Shown: positions 35,160 to 48,180 of the stretch, piece by piece
Numbering within the stretch: the first letter of the stretch is position 1
Layout: each line of letters opens with the position of its first letter
Origin: Grifola frondosa
Lineage: Eukaryota > Basidiomycota > Agaricomycetes > Polyporales > Grifolaceae
NCBI GenBank assembly: GCA_001683735.1
Contig: LUGG01000004.1
Location: forward strand, 620,001-684,000
DNA: 64,000 nt
Reading direction: 5' to 3'
Position numbers and translations under genes: made by a program
Notes under the pieces: generated by a model
The model's database searches: none
The model's input: only the letters and a program-made list of their open reading frames with translations
Told to the model about the DNA's origin: nothing

Positions 35160-37414
35160 ATGAGCAAGACGTGTACTGCGTGCAGGTAAGCAAGGTCATT
35201 GTATCCTTATGATTTTGATTAATTATTGATGTCTTAGAGGACGGAAAGTGGTAAGTTAGGCAATCAACAGCCCCTCTTCTGACGTTGTTTATGCTGTTTC
35301 CAGCGGTGCGATGGGGCTACTCCCATGTGCGGACCTTGTCTAAAGTCCCGTCGGCCGGTAGAATGTGTCTATACCTCAGGCACTATGGTACAGCTTAGTA
35401 AAGGGGATTATCTGCGAAAGGGTGCGGCTTGTCATGCTTGCCGGTGCGTACAGAGTATGTTAACCTCTCTTCAAATCTGGTATTAATGATAGCAATATAG
35501 TAAGAAAAAGAAGGTATGAAATTGACATTACTCACTCAACGATGGTAACGTAAAGTCTCGCGTAGAAATGCGATGCGACGCGGCCTTTTTGCACAACATG
35601 CAAAATAGCAGGCAAAGAGCAAGATTGCGAATACGAAGATAATATTCAACGCAGTTTGACGGAGGCATTACTCTTCCGCGCGCACGAGCTTGAGCAACGT
35701 CTGGCATTCTACGAAGGCTTGGACCTAGAAGCATCTGCCTACGGATTGTCTGGTACGCAAAATTGCTCTATTATTCGTTTCTCGCTTGCTGAATTCATTT
35801 CATAGGGTCTAATTCCACCCTTGGTCTAATGGCGCCCACCCCTCATCAGCATCTCCTACCCAACACCAACTCTACACACCTCGACATGCAGCATACAGGA
35901 ACGTTTTCTACCGAAGCGGCTGAACTTCCGCTTTCGACGTGGTTATGTCCATCGCCTGCTCTCGATGTGCACCTTATGGCGGATCTGACTGCACCAAATG
36001 AATTAGCTGAGTTGTGAGTCCCTTAGCATACCTTGTGGGCATCTTAATAAATTCCATATGTGCACAGTCGATTGTTATTTCTTAAACATCACGCGCAACT
36101 AGGTCTCCGTCTTCCTCCCCACAAAATCAAAGCAGTTTTAGCTGGTGACTTGACTGGCACATCCATTCATCCCGTCATGGTGTACCTATCACAGGCGATG
36201 GGCATCTACCTGTGGCAGGACCAACGTCGAACTAAAGTTTGCGCTGCAAATGAATCCGTGCAGCTACAGGCATTGTTCGAAGCCCTAGGTACTGGCCCGG
36301 ACTACGTTACACAGATCGAGGTCCATTGCCTGCTCGCCATATACCTCCTCCTCAAGCGCGAAATGATTGAAGGCCGGGAGCAACTAGTCAGCGCTGCTGA
36401 GGTCGCCATGCGACGTGGCTTCCAGTTTATGCTGAATTATATAAATCCTGTCTGGCCCTCGCACGAGGTGACGCCTAGTTGGCAGGATGAGGAGTATATC
36501 AGCGCCCTTAGTGAACTATTTTACCTTGATCAGTGTGCAACCATCGTCTTTGAGTACCCACAGCTCCTCAGCGCCGAGTTCGAACAGCAATTCAAAACTT
36601 TGCATGTACGTCCGTGCAGTGGTTTACTTATCTCATTGCGACTAGTGCTTATCCTTCTCGAAGCTCTTCTTCCCATCAATGGCAAAGGATAATTTAGTCT
36701 TCTTGCGCGCCAGAAGTGTATATTTATTGCATCAGACCCGGAAAATATCGGCGCGTTGGACGAACATCCTGCTGGATCAAGGTGCAGGCAACATTGAACC
36801 TTCGTCAGCTCAATCCCAGTGGTATGCCGAGTACTGGCTACTACTGGAGGAAGTTTCACAGCATGTCGCCAATTTGAGCCCCTCCATGCTGAAATTAATT
36901 TTCCAACACGAGCGCGAAGCTGCTAATGGCTTCAAACTTTCGATGATCATCTCGCTAACAGCATCTGCGGAGCTCCATCGGTTGTTGCCACACCACCACA
37001 CCGAATCTCGTCAGAAGTGCTTGGATGTGGTTTTAGAGATTGTCGGGATTACCAAAGGATTCACAGACGAGGATTACATTCTGTTGGATCCGATTCTCGG
37101 TGTAGGTCTTTCTTCATGTCAACTCGTGGTTCTACCTGACATTTTCTGAATAAACACAGGTTTGTTGGACTATGGTCGCGAAAATCCTCCATCAGGAGAG
37201 CAAAGATCCTCTGGATCGTGCCTCAGGGATCCATTGGGGCACGGCGCTCTCTATCATTGCGAGTACTGCTATTAAATTGGGTCGTTCTCTGCCGTTCATG
37301 GGTAAGTACGCACCCATCAATTTGCCCATCTTGCTCATAACAATGCCGACAGAGGGCCCGGTGGCAGCGATATCCAGCGCTATTCAAGAGGTCGGCATCA
37401 CTAGTATTGATTAA
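35160..37414 (+). CDS. Tandem double Zn2Cys6 transcription factor, paralog 2
   Basis: The start MSKTCTAC gives the cleanest copy of the family. Cluster 1 is C-x2-C-x6-C-x6-C-x2-C-x8-C with the basic loop RGRKVR. A 21-residue linker ending RKGAA leads to cluster 2 with the same spacing and the loop RKKKKK. The following helix (ALLFRAHELEQRLAFYEG) looks like a dimerisation element. The rest is the shared effector region: HAQLGLRLPPHKIKAVLAGD, SIHPVMVYLSQAMGIYLW, HCLLAIYLLLKREMIEGREQ, SLTASAELHRLLPHHHTES and a short last exon ending GITSID. Introns sit at the same places within both clusters as in paralog 1. It is about 560 residues long. Target genes are unknown. Confidence 0.87.
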
Positions 37415-38681
37415 TACGTCACTTGCTATTATGATGTGGATGTGTATTTTTCTGTGAGCCAGCTTCGGGTGTGTTAGACTTCCCTCAGCTTTCAGAGACA
37501 TGTAATGTAATGCTCACGATTAGAATTCTGTTCGTTTTCTGTGCACCGTAGATGTCGTACACCTCTCCGTGTTCGCAGAGATCACCTGGTCGGATGCAAT
37601 GTGCAGGTAAGTGACCTCATGATGCCATGGACGTGGCTCATGCCCTGAGTTGATCGTGGTCTCTAAGGTATATTGTCTGAGGGCTGCGGGATCAGCGAGT
37701 GTGGTGAAGGCCCAATCCTTGACTCCGAGTTAGCCCGTGGCGCATAATATTGCGTTCCAATTCGTTTTCTTATATCCGAGCATCTTAATGATGGCACTTG
37801 CTCATGACTACGCAAGGTATTGCCCTGTTTTGCAGCGATATGGCTTTTCCATCGGGGATTTGTGTAAGACTCATTTGATATCGACCTTAAGCCCGCTCAA
37901 GAACATTATGTGACAGTTCATCCGATCGTCCTTCGCGTACCACACTTGGTCGAAATTTCAAGGTCCTTGGCCAAGAAAGAGGTGAGCGTTAAACGTTCAA
38001 CGTCTACTAGACCTTATTGTTATCTTCTGTACTTGACTATGCTCACCTGAATTTCCAGGTCCAGTAGAGCGCTGCAACATAGCCTATCGTCTTTTGACAT
38101 CCCCTAGCCTGAATTAGCATCGATCTTCAAAGCTTCCTTCGTGGTGGCTGGGCTTCTCTACGCATTGAAAGGTTTCATCTTAGGACCTATGGTGACGAGG
38201 TATCAGGGACCGCTATTTTACTGGCAGGGTATTTTCGACATTCTGTACGCTGATAACTAAGTATTTGAACCTGGACACCGCACACTCCTAATATAATGGT
38301 AATTCGCGTCCATTTATAAATGAGACTCACATATTTGGCTTTACTTGCATCGCGGCCTTGGACTCAAACGCCATCCTGTTCGTCGAGAGGTGCTTGAATC
38401 TCGATATGAGTCGACGGCGCCATGGCCCTGAGCATTCAGCATTAAGTAAGCAGAAAGAAGCCACTCTTCGCGTCACGGTCCTCGAAGCCACATCGTTACT
38501 TTCCGAAGCTGCCGCAACAACGCGCGTCGCTGCAGTCGAACACCTCGTGTGAACGTATATTCGTGTGCAGTCTTCCATTCACTCCTACATATTGTCGGCA
38601 TTATTGACGAGCAGTACCGGAGCCTCAAAGTCAAAGAAGTTGATCAAATCGGCATCTCGTTTGCCGCGAACGCTGATCATC
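37415..38681. other. Long gap between zinc-cluster paralogs 2 and 3
   Basis: This 1.27-kb region separates two tandem paralogs. It contains short fragments with codon-like composition, for instance around 37915-37980 (VLRVPHLVEISRSLAKKE) and 38358-38552 (LRVTVLEATSLLSEAAATT), but no exon chain or domain can be built. They may be eroded gene remnants. The promoter of paralog 3 must lie in the last few hundred bases. Confidence 0.4.
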
Positions 38682-41073
38682 ATGGACGGTTCAGTATCTC
38701 CCACGAACGCGGCAATACAGAGAGTGAAGACCGTGAACAAGACCCTCTTGACCTGTACTGCGTGCAGGTATGCATTTTTTAATCAACACTTTGTTACGAG
38801 CCATTCAAACATACCATCCAGGAGCCGCAAAGTGGTGAGATATTCACCTCCTTCTTGATCGCCGAGGTAATGACCCACGCAGCGCTGCGATGGCGTGAGT
38901 CCCGTCTGTGGTCCATGTTCTAGGGCTCGCAAGGCGGTTGATTGTGAATATATTGATCTCGGTTGTATGTCATACGCCAGTAAAGGGCCCTTTCTGCAAA
39001 AAGGTGCCGCATGTCAACCTTGTAGGTGCGATATCCTTGCCACGTATTGCATCAATGTCTGTCTTATACATATCCGCTTAGGAGAAAGAAGAAGGCGAGA
39101 ATTGAACTAGCTTATTCATGTTCTGTCAAGGAAATTCAACCATATCTATAGAGAGTGTGACGCAAAGCGTCCCTTTTGCTCCACCTGCAAAGACGTGGGC
39201 AAAGAGCGTGAATGCAGCTATCAAGACAAGCCCCGTCGTAATTCGCCCTCGAATAGGACACTTGTCGAATGTACGCATGAACTTGAGCAGCATCTGGCAC
39301 AATATCAAGGACACCCCGAGTCACAAGTGATAAGGCGGAGCTTGTCGGGTACGATGAGCAGATTTTAATATCAGCGTCGGCTCTCTAATTTCCTTGTAGA
39401 TGAAGCTGAGCATTTGACTACTATGGGACCCCCGTTATCGGTAACCGCATTCTCAGAATTACCATCAGTTGCCACATCTTCCTTCACCGATATCCATTCG
39501 CTCTCATGCGTCGGTGCTGCATTCCCTGTTAGCTCCTTCATGGATCCCTCGATATTTGTTGACGCGGCTCCATGCGATCAATCCTCACCAAATCAACTCA
39601 TCCCATTCTCGCCGAGCCTTTGTTGCTTTCCTTTGCCGATACCACCGGTGGAGCTGGCTGAATTGTCAGTGTTGTTCATCTCGGATTCTTCTCTTTGCTA
39701 ATGAATTTTAGCCGGGTGATGTTTCTGTCGAGTCTTGGGCAACTCGGTCTGAGCTTCTCGGCACAGAAGCTCCAGGCGATCGTGCTCGGCGACCACTCAA
39801 ATCCGACTGTCCCTCCTGTGCTCATTCATGTTGCACAGCTGATGGGTTGCGTTTTATGGAGATACAAGAATGAGTCAAATAAGTATTCTGCATCCGAGGC
39901 GCTTCAGCTGCACCACGTCTCTCAAGCAATGCTCCAGACACGAGAGCCTTGGACGCTTGTCGAAGTTCATATTGTGCTCGCAGTCTACCAGTTCACCCAA
40001 CATCAACTCTACGATGCCAGAGACTATGTTGAAAAAGCCGTTCATGTGGTCCAGCAACATAACCTTCACTTCCCGTGTATTCGCTCGATTCATTCAGTCT
40101 GGTGGAGCCTACGGACGAGGTGGAGGAGCAACTCTGCGCACTCAGCCAGCTATTAGCGCTCGACAAGACAACGTCCGCTGTCCTCAACGTGCCAACACTG
40201 CTGGACATGGAGTACGAACAAAGATTCGCAACGATTCCTGTAAGTCGGTAGCTTACTTTGCTATACACTAGTACCAACCGAATATTCTCGTTTCATCAGT
40301 TCTTCTATCCTTCGATCTCAAGGAACAACCTGGCGATCTTGCGTGCAAGGAGTGCCTTGATCATGCATCAAACGCGAAAGCTATCGGCGAAGTACACCGC
40401 GATCTTCTGCTCGGACCGTGGACTATGCGACGATTACTGGGCGCTTTTGCACGAAGCGACCGACCACATCGCCAACTTACATCCACTCATCATGCGAGCA
40501 TCGTTTCAGCACGACGACGAGTACTGCATAGGATTGAAGATATGCTTGATCATCGCGCTGACCGCTTCTGCGGAGCTCTACCGGATCGCCCCGAAATCTC
40601 ACTCTGACTCGCGACAGAAATGCCTGGATGTGTTGCAGGAAATCATGGGTATGTATAGAATCAGCGACGACACCTTCTTCATCATTATGGAGCCTATTCT
40701 AGGGGTAAGTGATCGTGTTGGTCCGCAAGCTGTCATTAATGCACGCCGTGGCTTGTGCAGATTTGCTGGATGATACTTGCCAACGTAGTCTTGGAGGAGG
40801 AGAGATACGCCCTGACCAAAGCAGCGAGCCTGTACTGGAGTGTGGTGCGCGGCGAGATTATAGGTTGTGTATATAGGGTGGTTGTATTGTTCCCTTACAT
40901 GGGTAAGTCTCCTTGCAAGCACCAGTACCACGAATGGTGTGCTCACCATTGGAAATTTAGCGCCATCGATTTACATGATGAAAGACATCGTGCAGAAGTC
41001 AAGCAAAGGCATTACTGATGAGAGAGGTCGCATATCGGGCAGTGCACAAGTAGCCGAAGTTTATTCTTCGTAA
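38682..41073 (+). CDS. Tandem double Zn2Cys6 transcription factor, paralog 3
   Basis: The protein has an N-terminal extension (MDGSVSPTNAAIQRVKTVNK) before LTCTAC. Cluster 1 is C-x2-C-x6-C-x6-C-x2-C-x8-C with RSRKVR as basic loop. The 22-residue linker ends QKGAA. In cluster 2 the intron that the paralogs place after KKK has GCGAGA instead of a GT donor, so this copy needs a GC-AG intron, and the cysteine spacing after the join is five or six residues. Then come a helix (THELEQHLAQYQ), the effector region (LSFSAQKLQAIVLGD, VLIHVAQLMGCVLW, ALTASAELYRIAPKSHSD, RQKCLDVLQEIMGMY) and a tail ending AEVYSS. The effector part is closest to paralogs 1 and 2. A frame change near 40080-40130 separates NLHFPCIRSIHS from EEQLCALSQLLALDKT. 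Confidence 0.8.
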
Positions 41074-41284
41074 TTTATCTCACACATTCAACTTACCCTC
41101 TAGAATTCAGATCGTTACGTGAAGTGCATTTTAATTCGGAAAACAGTTGTACAGTGCATATGATATACACATTATGTGAAACGAGTTGCTAGATTACAAG
41201 ATGGAGCAAGAATGCGACGAGGAATTGTGTCAACATCCATCAATGTTCTGACCAGTATCCATTTTCGTATGTCGCCGATCTTCT

Positions 41285-42382
41285 TTAGACTTGAGTGCCC
41301 GTACCAGTACCAGCAGGACCTGTGGCTGTGGTTGTACCTGGAACACCAGCTCCGCTAATACCCGCCGACGTCATGCCAGGACCTTTGGCTCCACCGCCTT
41401 CAACGCCGGTACTGTAACCAGTACCTGCACCAGAGCCAGCGGCCCCTGCAGCTCCATCGGTAAACTTCCCGGAGGCCAGGCCGAAAGCACCGTAATCGAC
41501 GCTACGGAGACCCAACAAGAAGAATAGCAGGAAGACGGGACCGGCAAGAAGGTCGAGGATGCCATACCAGACCATCTCGTCGTGGGGGAGATGACGTTGC
41601 CACCCTCGCTACAGCCCCACGCGATGGGGTACAGGAGGAGAAGGAAGACGAGATATCCTGAACCACGGATATACCCAGTGCGGACGGGCGCTCCGGCGTT
41701 GAATGTCGAGCGTGGTCCGTATACCAGCAAGACAAACCTGCAAGTTGCAAGTCAATACTGCAAATATGGCGAAGAGAAGAAAGGTACAGACCAAATAAAG
41801 AACAGCGTCACCACGCCTAGAGTGAAGTAGCCCCACTTGTAGGTACTTGGAACGAGCGCGCCGACTAGGCCGCAAACGACGACGACCCATGCCAAGAAGA
41901 CGGTGGTGAAGATGTCAGAGAAGGCGAGACCAGTGGCGAGTAGTAGTTCAATGAGGAGGAGTGGGAACGTGATAAACCTTGAATATAGCGCACGAACTGC
42001 ACGATCTTAGAACCTGCTTTTTGCACTAACAAGTTGAAATTGACTTACCCAAATTTGACGCGTGACCGTGCTCCCGTGAGGTCGGAACTCGACTACCACT
42101 GGAGTTGCGCCAAGGTCCGAGGCCATGGAAAAATACGCGATGCTCGCTGTGACGAGAATAATGATGGCGATTTGGTGAAACAGCCGTGTGCCCCTCGGTC
42201 TCTGTACGGGTTCATTGACAAAAGTTTCCCAGACAAATTATAGATTCACTCACGGAGAATGCCCAAAAGAACATGCCCAAAGCACTCAAGATCATTACGA
42301 CAAAAACAAACCACAGCCAGTCGGTCGCATGGGCCGTAATATGGCGAGTAGCATTGGGCGGGTTTTGGTTAAGAGAGCTCAT
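41285..42382 (-). CDS. Opsin-related HSP30/YRO2/MRH1-type membrane protein
   Basis: A seven-helix membrane protein of the fungal opsin-related group, linked to stress and organic-acid response in yeast relatives. The start at 42382 gives MSSLNQNPPNATRHITAHATD and then helix 1 (WLWFVFVVMILSALGMFFWA). Helices with IAIIILVTASIAYFSMASDLG, RQIWFVRYIQW, VVVVCGLVGALVPSTYKWGYF and GYLVFLLLLYPIAWGCSEG follow. Helix 7 reads VWYGILDLLAGPVFLLFFLL: Gly stands where light-binding opsins have the retinal Lys, so it should not bind retinal. The tail is Gly/Thr/Ala-rich and ends TGTGTQV. About four short introns are present. Confidence 0.85.
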
Positions 42383-42821
42383 CGTAACTTCGTAGGACTG
42401 GTGAAGGTGATGAGGGGTTGCAAGCAAAATGAGCGCTGTTGGTTAATACCAGCATCACCCGTTTTATACTCCTATAGAATAGCATCCGATGCGATGACGA
42501 TCATCCTTCGGATGTGGAGTGTGCATCGAGAGACATGACCCAACCCCTGAGGAAATGCCATCAGCTCCACGACATCATAATTCGGAACGCCCTCGAAGGG
42601 AGTTCCGAGCCGACGTTGTGTGTGGCACGTAATGGCGGGATGCACGAATTTGGACATGAGTTTGGTAGAACGATCATGTGATGCATTCGCGCTCTGCGAT
42701 TCTGAGGGAAAGTCATACCAAGTTGTACACTTGTCTTACAGATACATAACAAAATACACATGCCTAGACATTTGCTCAATTGTTCCGTACTCCAATCTTC
42801 CGCAAACTCGTGAATATGAAT
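42383..42821. other. Gap between opsin-related and aldo-keto reductase genes
   Basis: This 439-bp tandem gap on the minus strand should hold the promoter of the opsin-related gene. An inverted GGAAC..GTTCC pair lies at about 42583-42606. No canonical heat-shock element is seen. Confidence 0.35.
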
Positions 42822-44239
<1,418 letters not shown>

Positions 44240-44660
44240 GGAATGACTAGTGAGAAGGAGATGGAACAGAGATAAGCAGGCACTCTGGATGAACGGTAAA
44301 TAATAACATGTCGAAGTCCTCCGATAGTACTTAATAACGGCGGTGCCCCACCACGTGATGTCAGTGCATGAAATAAGAATTTGGAATCGGATATCGCCCT
44401 AGATTGCGTGATGAACTACCCGTATCAATTCTACTCTATATCCACCTCGGCCAATGTGTGTCGATTTATACAGATACAATAACCACCAATCGTACGTTGC
44501 GATTCGTGACATGCGCAGTGCGGTTCCTATGATGGAAGGCTGATGTTGATGCGGCATTAATGTGCCATTAAATTGGACAGCACCTTACTCTCACATAGTC
44601 ATAAAGCTCTGGCCTGTCTGCCGTCCATTGCACTTGACGTTGCTGACATTGCTCTTTCCT
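44240..44660. promoter_or_regulatory. Shared divergent promoter of AKR and P450 genes
   Basis: The 421 bp between the two divergent starts must drive both genes. A CACGTG E-box lies at 44352-44357. Co-regulation is inferred from geometry only. Confidence 0.45.
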
Positions 44661-46768
44661 ATGAATACCCCATGGTATATTACAATACCACCCATCCTAC
44701 TGATCCTGGCTTGCAGAGCAATCTTGAAGCAGAGAAAATATGTTTGTCATCATCCTCCATTAGGAATTTCGCACGGCACGTTTAATACTGTATTCAGGAC
44801 CACATACCGAGCGTTGGTTCTGGGGGCCTTATATTCTCGTATTTCACAGCTTTGCGGTATCTCATAAAGGCCAATGTGGTAATTCAAGAGGGATATGAGA
44901 AGGCACGTTGATGTGGCTGTGTTCTTTGAAAGCGGCGCTCACCGGCGTTTTGCTCATCCCCAGTACAAAGGGCGCATATTCAAAGTTCCAGAGATGAGTC
45001 AATGGTTGCTCATCGCCAGTGGCGACGAGTTAGTGGAAGAATTGCGCAATGCACCTGAAAGTGTTCTTTCCATGGAGGCTGCGATGGCCGATGTGACTAT
45101 GATCGCTTCCGCTGCCTTGTTTATACTGAACTGATGATCAACTGTTCAGATTTTGCAGAGCGATTACACTCTTGGTCGCACCATTCGCGAAGACACATAT
45201 CACATCGTGTATAATTCGCTCATCTTTGAACAAGAACTTGGCCTTGGTGCTTCCTGATGTAGTGGACGAAATTGGTGCCACATTCACAGATCTTATCGAC
45301 GTCAAGATACATCACGACGGTATCATACTCAAAATGTACTATGTCAAACGTTGAGATAACTCATTACTGTTAGCCTGGACGCCTCTCAAGGTCGTTGACT
45401 TGTCCACACGCGTTGCGTGCAGATCAAGCAATCGTAGTTTCGTTGGTCTTCCCTTATGTAAGCTAAGCTTTATTAAGTATATACTATTAGGAATTATACC
45501 TGTGATGCTACCCAGGTCGCGTCGAAGACTACTGTGCCGTAAATACGCAATTTGCTATCAACGTTATGATTGGATCGGCCTTTATCAACCTGTTCCCGGA
45601 GTTTTTGAAGTCGTAAGTCCTCCTCAATGTAGCGGAATAATACGCTAATCCTTCAAACAGCACAGTGGGTAGGATTTTCACAGAGGTATCTGGTCATCTG
45701 CGCAAGACGGTCAAGCACCTCCGCCCTATTATCGAAGAACGTAAATCGAAGATAGCTGAATATGGTTTGCACTACCCCGACAAACCTGTATGTTTTTTTC
45801 CGCGTATGTATTTCAAGCATAGAATTGATTCTGTGTCCTTAGAACGACTTTTTATCCTGGCTAATCGACAATACCCCACCTGGTCCGCTAGACAGCACGG
45901 AGAACCTGGCTCTGAGAATGCTTAATATGAATTTTGTCGCGCTCCATACGACATCTATGGTCTGTCAGCTGATATACAAATTGTATTTTTCTTCCTTGAC
46001 TGATTTCGATACATGTAATACAGTCCTTCGTGCATGCCCTGTATAACCTCGCCGCCAAGTCTGAATATGTGGAGCCGTTGCGCGAAGAAATCGAAGTTTG
46101 TCTCGGAACAGATCCCACAGGCTGGACCAAAGAAGCATTTGCGCGTTGCTGGAAACTAGACAGTTTCTTGAAGGAGACCCAGCGACTGAACGGCCTTGGA
46201 GCGCGTAAGCACTTCCCATCATCTTTCACGTCAATCCGCTCTATCTCACAAAACGTAGTATCTCTCCCTCGCAAAGCGATGCGAGCATACACATTTCGCG
46301 ATGGAACTACGGTCCCTAAAGGCGCGATGATATCTGCCACGCAAACGGCCACGCACCACGATCCAGCTTATTATGACAGTCCGAATGACTTTGATGGATT
46401 TCGATTCTCTCGTGTGCGAGAAAGGGCAGAAGAACTGCACCGCGAGGGAGAAGAGTTGGCCGATCAGAGCTCCGAGGACGACTGGCGGTATCGACTGACT
46501 GGGACAGGGCTCAACTATTTGGCCTTTGGTGGTGGGAAGCACGTATGGTACGTTTAATATTCTGAGTCCTCGATGACTAATACCTGAGCTGTCCTACAGT
46601 CCCGGCAGATTCTTCGCCACACTCGAACTGAAGTGTATGATGGCATTTACTCTGCTGAGATACGACGTGAAAATGGAAAACGAAGGTGTCAGGCCACCCG
46701 ATACGTGGTTTGGGCCAGCCTGCGTGCCTTCGCTGTCTGCTGAAGTCCTGTTCAGGCTAAGGCGGTGA
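44661..46768 (+). CDS. Cytochrome P450 monooxygenase
   Basis: A membrane-anchored heme monooxygenase. The start MNTPWYITIPPILLILACR is the N-terminal anchor, followed by KYDHIPSVGSGGLIFSYFT, YKGRIFKVPEMSQWLLIASG and RTIREDTYHIVYNSLIF. The I helix reads NFVALHTTSMSFVHALYNLA. The E-x-x-R motif is in FLKETQRLNG, the PERF-like segment is FDGFRFSRVRE, and the heme loop is FGGGKHVCPGRFFA with the Cys ligand. Ends VLFRLRR. The HTTS I helix and the late PPDTWFGP segment resemble Agaricomycete families such as CYP512, but I do not assign one. The intron at 44903-44963 starts with GC (GCACGT) rather than GT. A one-base mismatch remains at the intron near 46205-46260. Confidence 0.88.
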
Positions 46769-47027
46769 TTTTCCTATCATGATCATGGGCCGTATTTCAT
46801 TACCAGTACACGAATTCTGTGTATGCTATATTGTATGTAGTTGCTATATATCTTTATCGAACTGGCTTTTCGTTTGTGTATTATATATTGCTAGCCAACT
46901 ACTCTAGTTTCCTATCTGGGCGACTAACATGGAACGTGAACCCAATCTAGTTTGCGGTGACGCGTTTCCTGGCATTGCATTATCCACCACCTTCCAACCT
47001 TTTTGTCCCATAACCCATATCCTTAAC

Positions 47028-48088
47028 ATGGCTGGTTCAAAAAGGAACAAAATCAAGAAGATGTTCTCTGCCCCGCCACCCCCGGAGCCGACTGTGGACG
47101 ACGATGAGCTCTTGGACGATCTTATGGCCCAACTTGATTCAAAGAGCCAAACGACCAGAGAAGAGTCTGCGACAGTGCTCAACGAGATGCATATTGACAA
47201 AGTCGCAGATGACCTCGAAACTGGGTCGAAGCAGGATAGCAAGTCGAGGTTCAAGGCTCGGCAGGTGGGCTCGCGCTTTCATCTACACGAACGTGATGAT
47301 GGAACAGTTGATGGAGTTTTTCTTTCGCCTCAGGCGAGGAAAGCAGCAGCTCTTGTGGAGACATTCGCCCCCACTGATGCAAATGCAGATGCTAAACTTG
47401 AGAAAGAGGCTGCAGAGGAACGGGAGAGAATAAAGCATATGTGCGACAATCTGGGATTGGAGATTTTCGATGTGCGCATTCTAATGTCTCTCGACAACGA
47501 CGTGTGGACTTGACGCTTGCACATACAGATCACACCCGATGGCCACTGTCTCTTCTCCGCCGTTGCCGATCAGCTCGCCATTCTGGGTGTGCTCCCCGCA
47601 GAGCAAGCGACATACATGACCTGCAGACAAGCCGCGGTGAACTATATCCAGAGTCATCCCGATGATTTCATCCCCTTTCTACCTTCTATCGAAGGCGAAG
47701 ATGCCGCGGGGGCAACGGCCAACACAGGATTGATGGGTCAAGCACAGTTCGAACGATATTGCGCGACTATGCGAGATACCGGCGCCTGGGGCGGCGAGCC
47801 GGAGATTCTCGCGTTGAGCAAAGCGTTCAATGTGCCGATACATGTGGTACAAGGAGGAAAGCCTCCCGTGGTCGTACACGATCCGTCAGGATCTCCTGAA
47901 CATAGCCATACAAAGAGCAAACATGTCGTCCACATCAGTTATCACCGGAGATTATACGGACTGGGCGAGGTGAGATTGTTTGGACCGTTATTATTGCGTC
48001 GCACTCATACGTTGATCGCAAGCACTACAATTCTCTTCGGCCAAGGATCAGTTTGGCACACAGCATAAAATCGGTGTTCCACCAATAA
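47028..48088 (+). CDS. OTU2: OTUD6-type OTU deubiquitinase
   Basis: A cysteine protease that removes ubiquitin, linked to ribosomes in OTUD6B/Otu2 relatives. The start MAGSKRNKIKKMF begins an acidic coiled N-terminal region (DDDELLDDLMAQLDSK) and a charged helix (AKLEKEAAEERERIKHMCDN). The OTU domain has ITPDGHCLFSAVADQL (catalytic Asp and Cys), YMTCRQAAVNYIQSHPDDF, FERYCATMRDTGAWGGEPE and the His region HISYHRRLYGLGE joined by an intron to HYNSLRPRISL. Three introns are needed: after FKARQ, after GLEIFD and after YGLGE. The stop at 48088 gives about 300 residues, as expected. Confidence 0.9.
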
Positions 48089-48180
48089 CCACCTTATTAC
48101 ATTTTCTTTATTACCGAAGGGGTAAACTCCAGTGCTGTATCATTAGAGAACACGACAATGCAATTACAAGTACCAATGTA

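Noticed and set aside
37415..38681. Extra gene between zinc-cluster paralogs 2 and 3
   Set aside because: Short coding-like pieces could not be joined by splice sites into a protein. No terminal repeats of a transposon were seen either.
42583..42606. Heat-shock element before the opsin-related gene
   Set aside because: The GAA/TTC units do not have the required two-base spacing.
44562..44660. Longer N terminus of the P450
   Set aside because: The upstream start is GTG; MNTPWYIT at 44661 directly gives a normal membrane anchor.
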